In this document: positions 6,801 through 11,856 of the stretch, piece after piece | Layout of the letters: each line of letters opens with the position of its first letter | Position numbering within the stretch: the first letter of the stretch is position 1 | Source of the DNA: an uncultured Desulfovibrio sp. | Lineage (GTDB): Bacteria > Desulfobacterota > Desulfovibrionia > Desulfovibrionales > Desulfovibrionaceae | Length of the DNA stretch: 11,856 bases | Direction: 5' to 3' | Assembly: GCA_946490455.1 (NCBI GenBank) | Contig: CAMLXE010000027.1 | Location: 1-11,856 of the forward strand | The notes under the pieces: generated by a model | Told to the model about the DNA's origin: nothing | Databases searched by the model: none | The model's input: the letters and a program-made list of their open reading frames with translations, nothing else | Translations under genes and position numbers: made by a program

Positions 6801-8330
6801 ATGCTGAAAAAGATAGGAATGGTTCTGAAACGCATTCTACGAGCCCTGGGTCCCGTGATCATTGCCTGCATCTTCCTTGGCGCTGTCTATCTGCTCTATA
6901 AAGAAATCAGCAAGTACAGTATTGCCGACATCAAAATGAGCCTGTCGCAGATCTCAACAGGCAGCATTCTCCTTTCTCTCTTTCTTGCCGTTATCAACTA
7001 CATCATTCTCATCGGCTATGACTGGCTGGCCCTCAAGGGCATTCACAAGGTTCTTCCCATCACCAAGGTTTCTCTCGTCTCCTTTGTAGGACAGGCTGTG
7101 AGCTACAACTTTGGCGCCCTGCTTGGCGGAAGTACAGTCAGATTTCGCTTCTATTCAAGCTGGGGCTTCTCGCCCATGGACATCGTCCGCCTTGTCCTTA
7201 TGCTGGCCATCACCTTCTGGGTCGGAGCACTGGGACTCGTAGGTGCCATCTTTGTAGTTGCCCCCCCTGAAATCCCGGCGGAACTCGGCATGCACATGCC
7301 CATCAGTCCAAGACCTCTGGGATTCATTCTCGTTCTGGTTGCCGTAGGCTATCTTGTCATCTGCAAACGCATCCACAAGCCCATTCATATCTTTGGCAAG
7401 GAATTCGCGTTCCCTCCCTTCCATATTGCCGTGGCCCAGCTCATGGTGGCAGGAGCCGATCTTATTGCTGCCGGGGCGTGCCTCTATGTTCTGCTTCCCC
7501 CGGACAGCGGTGTCTCATTCATTGAATTTCTGCCTTCCTATCTCATGGGCATGGTGGCTGTGGTTCTTACCCATGTGCCCGGTGGCGCCGGCGTTCTTGA
7601 GGTTGTTATTCTCCACCTCACGACAGCTTCACGGCAGAGCGTCCTCGCTGCCCTGCTCTGTTTCCGGGTTATCTACTACCTGCTTCCACTGCTCCTCGCT
7701 GCCGTGGTGTTTGCCCTTTATGAAGTCCGTCTCCAGACATCTCAAAGTTCTGGAGCCCTGCACAATGCGGGACGCTGGATGAGAGCCTTTGCTCCTACCA
7801 TCATGTCCTGTGCCGTTTTCGCAGCCGGAACTCTCCTCTGCTTTTCCGTCGTTCTGCCATCCACGCCGGAACACATTCTTCATGTACAGGATTACATCCC
7901 GGCCTGGATATCCGGAATTGCCAGCATACTTACCGGCGTTACCGGTGTACTTCTCCTTTTCCTTGCCCGTGGCATACAGCACAGACAGCGTCATCCCTGC
8001 AACGCAGTGCTGCTGGGTCTTGGCGTCGGCATCATCTGTTCCTTCCTGTATTCCATGAACTGGGGCATTACCATTCTGCTGCTGCTCACCATATTCTGCG
8101 TTCTTTCCGTGCGAGGACGTTGCCGTCGGCCCTCTTCCGTCTGGAAGCTGCATGCCTCCCCACGCTGGCTGGCCTTCTCCTTCGGAACAATCATCTGTTC
8201 CGCTGGCCTCGGCATTGCGTTGTATCACTCGGACGGAATCAGGCTGATCCTTGTTCTTCTTGCAGAGGCCGTTCTCCTCATCGCTCTTGGCTACAGGTAT
8301 ATGCAGACCAAAGGACTCCGAACCCGCTGA
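6801..8330 (+). CDS. MprF-type lysyl-phosphatidylglycerol flippase domain protein (no synthase domain)
   Basis: This 509-residue integral membrane protein belongs to the LPG_synthase_TM (UPF0104/YbhN) superfamily. I count about 14 hydrophobic segments (near 15-33, 54-75, 88-110, 126-153, 172-187, 207-233, 240-258, 281-305, 330-352, 366-389, 402-418, 420-437, 457-475 and 481-498). The family motif PGGAGVLE sits at 260-267, and the GALLGGSTVRFRFY stretch (105-118) resembles the equivalent part of MprF. In full MprF these helices flip aminoacyl-phosphatidylglycerol across the membrane and a cytoplasmic DUF2156 domain makes the lipid. Here the protein stops right after the last helix, so the synthase part is absent. 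The substrate is therefore unknown. ATG 6801 follows GGGGG by 4 bases. It is divergent from greA and converges on the Cas2-like fragment. Confidence 0.8.
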   Translation: MLKKIGMVLKRILRALGPVIIACIFLGAVYLLYKEISKYSIADIKMSLSQISTGSILLSLFLAVINYIILIGYDWLALKGIHKVLPITKVSLVSFVGQAVSYNFGALLGGSTVRFRFYSSWGFSPMDIVRLVLMLAITFWVGALGLVGAIFVVAPPEIPAELGMHMPISPRPLGFILVLVAVGYLVICKRIHKPIHIFGKEFAFPPFHIAVAQLMVAGADLIAAGACLYVLLPPDSGVSFIEFLPSYLMGMVAVVLTHVPGGAGVLEVVILHLTTASRQSVLAALLCFRVIYYLLPLLLAAVVFALYEVRLQTSQSSGALHNAGRWMRAFAPTIMSCAVFAAGTLLCFSVVLPSTPEHILHVQDYIPAWISGIASILTGVTGVLLLFLARGIQHRQRHPCNAVLLGLGVGIICSFLYSMNWGITILLLLTIFCVLSVRGRCRRPSSVWKLHASPRWLAFSFGTIICSAGLGIALYHSDGIRLILVLLAEAVLLIALGYRYMQTKGLRTR

Positions 8331-8711
8331 CAGCGTTCCCACACTCTCCAGACACGGATACCGGAAAGCTGAAAGTTTCTGGGCCGCCAGCTCGGCAGCT
8401 GAAGACAAGGACTTCGGGGTCAGGATAGTTTTCCCGTGCCTCGGAGAGTGCTTCGGCAGCCATATTTTGCCAGACAAAACGCCCTTCCGGGTCTGCCTGG
8501 CGCACCCCCCCTTCCAGCGCATGAGGTAACAGGCCACGGCAGTCTGCCGTGTCGCCCCGCGGGACAGAGCCGAACGGACCTCCTCCAGACCTTCCTCCGT
8601 CATGGGTGAAAGCCATGTACGCTCTCCAACCCGCAGAGCGTAACTGTCCAGAATGGCCCGGCTGCGCCGCACCGCCTTCCGTTCACAGGCAGAAATAAAA
8701 AATACATGCAT
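8278..8711 (-). pseudogene. Cas2-like domain fragment (type I-F Cas2/3 N-terminus-like), frame broken at a G7 run
   Basis: From ATG 8711 the first 65 or so residues closely resemble, from memory of the family, the Cas2 domain that opens type I-F Cas2/3: ISACERKAVRRSRAILDSYA, then GERTW, the PMTEEGLEEVR helix and QTAVACYLMRW. The expected next strand (LLWIVG-like) is missing in all frames. At residues 67-69 lies a run of seven G (8511-8505) in the phase of a G GGG GGG slippery heptamer. The zero frame then continues for nearly 300 codons antisense to the flippase gene and does not look coding. The -1 frame gives 75 credible residues (from VRQADPEGRF) ending at 8278, 144 in total, overlapping the flippase gene by 53 bases tail to tail. 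No Shine-Dalgarno is evident. It may be a degraded gene, a programmed-frameshift gene, or a sequencing error in the G run. No other cas gene is visible. Confidence 0.5.
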
Positions 8712-8819
8712 GGAGACAGGTTAGCATCATATTTTGTTTGAGACAAGGGGACTAGCAGCCTTTTCATGAAACACGATGATCCGTTTTTCTCACAATGTCC
8801 GCTCTACGCTCGCAAACGG
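8712..8819. other. Short AT-rich spacer upstream of the Cas2-like fragment
   Basis: No gene seen. On the minus strand TATGAT (8731-8726) is a fair -10 whose start point would fall about 8 bases before ATG 8711, and an alternative TTGTCT, 17 bases, TAACCT lies over the same stretch. Both are weak. There are no direct repeats of CRISPR type. Confidence 0.25.
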
Positions 8820-8855
8820 AAACGCCCCGACAGGGGGATCCTTATCGGGGCGTTT
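8820..8855 (-). terminator. Terminator hairpin behind the radical SAM gene
   Basis: AAACGCCCCGA (8820-8830) pairs perfectly over 11 bp with TCGGGGCGTTT (8845-8855) around a 14-base loop. It lies 33 bases after the stop of the minus-strand radical SAM gene. The T tract is short (GTTTCCGTTT), but the palindrome begins with AAA and ends with TTT, so it could act in both directions. It isolates the radical SAM gene from the Cas2-like fragment on the same strand. Confidence 0.7.
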
Positions 8856-8888
8856 CGTGCAGTCCTGCAGAAATGCGATGGTGGTATG

Positions 8889-10199
8889 CTAGAAGGCCTT
8901 CGGCATGGGGGTATCGCCAAGATCGGCCCTGTCTCCCAGCCAGGGATTGAAGTATCCATAGACAATCCAGGGACAGGCCCGCCGAATGCGCTTGCGGAAA
9001 TTGTTCAGTCCGACGGAAGGACCAAATTCAATGCCTTCAAGAATGGTCGGATAGTATTCGGGGTCAATATTCAGATTCCGCAGCTGAATCATGCTCACAC
9101 CTGTGGATGTGAGAAGCTCAATCGAGGCCTCAATTTCCAGTTCCGTATCCGTAATACCTGGGAAATACAGCAGATTGATGGCTACATGGACACCGCGTGA
9201 ACGCGCCTCGCAGATGGAACGACGCACATCATCAAAGGTATAGCCGTTCGGGCGATAATACCGGTTATATACTTCTGGTCTTGCACTGTTCATGCTTACC
9301 CGAAGCGAGGTGAGACCGGCTTCGGCAAGTTCGGCAATGGCTTCGGGACGCGAAGCATTGGAATTCAGGTTGACGGTTCCATGACCGCCCTCCTCCCTGA
9401 ACCGGCGTACGGCTTCAATGAGCAGCGGAGCAACGGTAAGCGGCTCTCCCTCACAGCCCTGCCCGAAGGAAAAGACGGGCTTTCTTGTCTCATTACGCCC
9501 ATGATAGCGCAAAAGCTCCAGAATTTCGTCTGCGGTCGGGGTAAAGGTCATTCTGTTCTGCGGGGTTGCACAGATTTTCGAGGTATCATCCTTCTGAGAA
9601 ATGCAGCCGATACAGCGAGCGTTGCATACCCGTGAGGTGGGAATGGGGGCCTCATAGCGCCCAAGGCAGAGATTGCGTGCAGCAGGACAGGCATACCGCA
9701 GGACGCAGTTCTGCATCAGGTGCTGCATGAGCCGGTTGTCCGGAAAGGTACGCATGATTTCGTCGGCAGCCTTGCGGATCTTCCTTTCGGCAATGCCGGA
9801 AAAAACCTGCCGGGTATCTTCATCCACCTTCTTTGCGCACACATAAAACCGACCATTGGCAAACCCGACTGCACCATAGGCAAAAAGCGGCAGCATGGGG
9901 GCATCCTCATCGGTTTCATACACAGGATGCGCGGTCAGCGTATGGGCCGGAGCAGCAAAGGCAGCGACAGCCAGATCCTCCATTACCTCGGTTTCGCCCG
10001 TTTCCGGGTTCAGGCCTACGGCATGGCGCCCTGGCAGCATGAAGAGTTCACTCTCTTCGGGAAGGGGAATCAGCTCGTCAGGCCGTGGCAGACTCCATTC
10101 TTCACCACGACGGCACAAAAGCAAAAGTTTGGGATGATCATAAATATGGCCCTGTTGATCAGCAAAAAGCATATGCGGACGAATGGAAGGCGACGCCAT
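8889..10199 (-). CDS. Radical SAM protein of unassigned function
   Basis: The 436-residue product carries the radical SAM signature CNARCIGC (Cys192, Cys196, Cys199), which binds the [4Fe-4S] cluster that cleaves S-adenosylmethionine. FGQGCEGEPL (245-254) is the GGGEP-like strand contacting SAM. Further barrel elements include NLNSNASRPEAI (277-288), SLRVSMNSARPEVYNRYYRP (298-317) and INLLYFPGITD (341-351). About 160 residues precede the signature, a domain I do not recognise. Between the two are Cys165, Cys171 and Cys178, with Cys210 just after, enough for an auxiliary metal cluster. The C-terminus (about 396-436) lacks a SPASM-type cysteine set. ATG 10199 has AGGA 9 bases upstream. The gene appears monocistronic, with a hairpin terminator behind it, and is divergent from the small membrane protein gene. 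Substrate unknown. Confidence 0.85.
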   Translation of the reverse strand: MASPSIRPHMLFADQQGHIYDHPKLLLLCRRGEEWSLPRPDELIPLPEESELFMLPGRHAVGLNPETGETEVMEDLAVAAFAAPAHTLTAHPVYETDEDAPMLPLFAYGAVGFANGRFYVCAKKVDEDTRQVFSGIAERKIRKAADEIMRTFPDNRLMQHLMQNCVLRYACPAARNLCLGRYEAPIPTSRVCNARCIGCISQKDDTSKICATPQNRMTFTPTADEILELLRYHGRNETRKPVFSFGQGCEGEPLTVAPLLIEAVRRFREEGGHGTVNLNSNASRPEAIAELAEAGLTSLRVSMNSARPEVYNRYYRPNGYTFDDVRRSICEARSRGVHVAINLLYFPGITDTELEIEASIELLTSTGVSMIQLRNLNIDPEYYPTILEGIEFGPSVGLNNFRKRIRRACPWIVYGYFNPWLGDRADLGDTPMPKAF

Positions 10200-10421
10200 C
10201 GGGACAAATCCTTGCGGTTATGGTCAATGGGGATTATCCCGTACTGGTACCGGATGAACCGGAACTGCGCAAGTTCCAATTCAGATGCCCAAACCCGATA
10301 TGCAGGCTTCTCCAGAAAGGACAACCGAAGCCGTTTTCTCAATCAAGAAACAGCCGCATACACGGGCAAGACATTCCTCTGAAAAACGCATCAGCCCAAG
10401 AGCAGAAAAACAGGAGCCCAC
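10200..10421. other. Divergent intergenic region with an inverted repeat
   Basis: This 222-base spacer separates the radical SAM gene (minus) from the small membrane protein gene (plus). GGAACT (10261-10266) and AGTTCC (10272-10277) form an inverted repeat with a 5-base centre, which could be an operator for either gene. On the minus strand GATAAT (10238-10233) is a possible -10 for the radical SAM gene without a good -35. Short open frames here look non-coding. Confidence 0.35.
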
Positions 10422-10928
10422 ATGCAACTCGCCTTCATGGTCGTCCTTTTTGGCGGTCTTGCCTACATGTTTCTGATCATACTGCGCACTCAGGATGCCA
10501 TGCTGCGCACCCTGCGTGAAGATAACGCCCGCCTTTCGGCACGTCTGCTTCGTCTGGAACGCCTTCTGACCGCACAAAATCCAGAAGGTTGCTCCGATAT
10601 ACAGAACAATGACGCCTGTTCACTTCAGTCAGAGATCCCTGCCTTCCATGCAGAGGCAGGCAATCCGGCCTTTCAGGACAGGACGCCACTGCCCGATGCC
10701 GCGCGTCTGCCGCACCGGAATCTGAAAAAATGGTTTGCTGACAGCATTGACCGGATATCTGGGGACAGACAGGAGCGGACCTCGCATTCCAGAGGAAGAA
10801 ACACCAAAGAACGCCTTGCAGCGCCCTCAGGCCGCACGGACGGGCTTCGCCTTGACTGGCCAGAACCATCCGCTTCAAAGCATTCCCATTCAGATGCTGA
10901 CGGTGGCATGCCCGAACTTCGACTCTAG
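10422..10928 (+). CDS. Small membrane-anchored coiled-coil protein, unknown function
   Basis: I do not recognise this 168-residue protein. Residues 3-21 form one membrane helix (LAFMVVLFGGLAYMFLIIL). Residues about 23-50 are a heptad-like amphipathic helix rich in Arg and Leu (MLRTLREDNARLSARLLRLERLL), expected to be a short coiled coil. The rest, from about 55, is polar, rich in Pro, Ser, Asp and His, and probably disordered. The layout resembles small single-span proteins with a cytoplasmic coiled coil, such as PspB, but I see no specific match. ATG 10422 is well supported by AGGAG 5 bases upstream. The minus strand is also open opposite the distal two thirds, but that reading is Cys- and Arg-rich with no start site. 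I am confident in the N-terminal 55 residues and less so in the tail. Confidence 0.65.
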   Translation: MQLAFMVVLFGGLAYMFLIILRTQDAMLRTLREDNARLSARLLRLERLLTAQNPEGCSDIQNNDACSLQSEIPAFHAEAGNPAFQDRTPLPDAARLPHRNLKKWFADSIDRISGDRQERTSHSRGRNTKERLAAPSGRTDGLRLDWPEPSASKHSHSDADGGMPELRL

Positions 10929-11176
10929 CTTCTGTTCTCCGGACGACAGCAGATACAGGAGTATCATGGCCATGTTCCGCCATGCAGACGATCTGTAAAG
11001 AGATATGGAAAACTTGTCGGCATGTCGCTTCACTGGCGCGCAGGAAGGACTTTCTGTCCCCCTGCCGCAGGGCATGGTATCGCAGCTCCGATCCTATCAG
11101 CCTGTCCGTGATGGATTCCCAAATACCTCCGGCTTTCTGCATAGTCTGGCCGTGTACCCGGTAGCCATCATGCGTT
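10929..11176. other. Convergent intergenic region, no supported gene
   Basis: These 248 bases lie between two convergent genes. A minus-strand frame stays open across the whole stretch (it begins inside the racemase gene in another frame), and its central part has plausible codon character. It has no ribosome-binding site and continues into a Cys-rich antisense reading of the small membrane protein gene, so I do not call it. The only hairpin seen is 6 bp (10965-10970 with 10979-10984). No clear terminator for either neighbour. Confidence 0.4.
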
Positions 11177-11856
11177 TCAATCCAGACAGCGCACAAAAGC
11201 CTCCCCTCTCGCCACGGTATGAACTGTTCCGCCAACCCATGCTGCCCATCCCGCTGAAAAGCGTGAACGTTCCGAAAAAACCAGCAGGGAATCTCCCCCT
11301 GGCTGTCCGATGCAAAGAGACGTATGCTGTCCCTGCTCTGCCCAGAGGACCACTGCGGCAGCCAGCGTGCCTGACCCGCACGCTGTCTCGGCGCAGGTTG
11401 TATCGGTTTCCCGCACTCGAACAAAGGGCGTGATGGAAAGGGCCGTCCCCGTATTGTCTCTTTTCAGCCAGATACAGCCGGCAGCTTCCTCTTCCATAAG
11501 CCGAAAACGCTCAAAGAGTCTTCGTGTATGTGCCTCCCAGTCCAAAGGAAGAGGATGCACGCTCTCATCCAGCACAAGATGCACAATGCCTGGGACACGG
11601 ACCTCGTGGATACCCGGGGCGACCTCGCGCAACGGGGGCTGTTCCGGAAGATCAATCAGTGCAAAGGCTTCGCAGGATTCCGCTTCACCGCGAACCCTGA
11701 CCTGCACCGGCTCAAGCATCCCGGATACGGAGACTGTTCCGGAAAACCAGCCATCCTGCCCAGCTTCCAGCAGGCCGTCTCCGTGCAGCAGCGCCGCAAA
11801 GGAGCGGGTGGCATTCATGCAGAATTCTCCGCCCATCATGTCCAGACGTGGAGGCA
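11177..11856 (-). CDS. DapF-fold amino acid racemase, CntK (histidine racemase)-like, partial at right edge
   Basis: The N-terminus lies beyond the right edge; 225 codons are visible before the TGA. The two catalytic cysteines of the DapF fold are visible: GGEFCMNATR (Cys at fragment residue 12) and ETACGSGTLA (Cys at 159). Near the end QPGGDSLLVFS and GTVHTVARGEAF follow. From memory, S. aureus CntK has the parallel segments EFCGNAT, a CGSGTA motif, QPGGSILV and TVATGKAY, a closer fit than the CGNG...ACGTGA pattern of ordinary DapF. CntK converts L- to D-histidine for the metallophore staphylopine. Internal ATGs before the first cysteine cannot be true starts, because about 60-70 residues of the fold come before it. 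Nothing like cntL or cntM lies downstream, so any partners would be to the right. Substrate is inference. Confidence 0.72.
   Translation of the reverse strand, partial: PPRLDMMGGEFCMNATRSFAALLHGDGLLEAGQDGWFSGTVSVSGMLEPVQVRVRGEAESCEAFALIDLPEQPPLREVAPGIHEVRVPGIVHLVLDESVHPLPLDWEAHTRRLFERFRLMEEEAAGCIWLKRDNTGTALSITPFVRVRETDTTCAETACGSGTLAAAVVLWAEQGQHTSLCIGQPGGDSLLVFSERSRFSAGWAAWVGGTVHTVARGEAFVRCLD

Noticed and set aside
7629..8277. Continuation of the Cas2-like frame for about 215 more codons opposite the flippase gene
   Set aside because: It is antisense to well-supported membrane-protein coding sequence, has Gly/Ser/Lys-rich shadow composition and no domain character.
8712..8888. Possible CRISPR repeats next to the Cas2-like fragment
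   Set aside because: No direct repeats are present; the only repeat is the inverted repeat of the terminator at 8820-8855.
10477..11424. 315-codon minus-strand open frame across the small membrane protein gene, the spacer and the racemase gene
   Set aside because: It starts inside the racemase gene in another frame, has no ribosome-binding site, and its distal part is a Cys/Arg-rich antisense reading; only the middle part (about 10929-11176) has mildly plausible codons.

Overview
This window looks like chromosomal DNA from a sulfate-reducer-type bacterium, most likely the Desulfovibrionaceae. That is an inference from gene order and protein character: the run ftsH-folP-cdaA (minus strand) is the order I know from Desulfovibrio genomes, where ybbR and glmM usually follow. 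A small stand-alone RRM RNA-binding protein is also common there. Coding DNA is moderately GC-rich and the spacers are visibly AT-rich. I see no rRNA, tRNA, insertion sequence or CRISPR array.

Layout, left to right. Positions 1-3380 (minus) carry a probable operon of ftsH (membrane AAA+ protease, TTG start), folP (dihydropteroate synthase) and cdaA (diadenylate cyclase, cut by the left edge), probably transcribed from a promoter near 3552. Positions 3701-3967 (minus) encode an 88-residue RRM protein with a strong terminator behind it and a structured leader of about 300 nt in front. Positions 4274-5752 (minus) encode the tRNA methylthiotransferase MtaB, and 5900-6382 (minus) the transcript-cleavage factor GreA. 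The greA leader holds a good promoter followed by what reads as a complete intrinsic terminator before the start codon, which suggests an attenuated leader. Positions 6801-8330 (plus) encode a 14-helix MprF-type lipid flippase without the lysyl-transferase domain.

The right third is more unusual. Positions 8278-8711 (minus) encode a protein start that closely resembles the Cas2 domain found at the N-terminus of type I-F Cas2/3 proteins. It loses its frame at a run of seven G and stands alone, with no other cas gene in view. Positions 8889-10199 (minus) encode an unassigned radical SAM enzyme with extra cysteines. Positions 10422-10928 (plus) encode a small membrane-anchored coiled-coil protein. 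From 11177 to the right edge (minus) lies the C-terminal three quarters of a DapF-fold racemase whose motifs fit CntK, the histidine racemase of staphylopine synthesis, better than true DapF.

The left and middle genes are housekeeping: membrane protein quality control, folate, c-di-AMP, tRNA modification and transcription fidelity. The best candidates for new biology are the orphan Cas2-like fragment, the greA leader attenuator, the RRM-gene leader with a UUCG-capped hairpin, the stand-alone flippase, and the CntK-like racemase.
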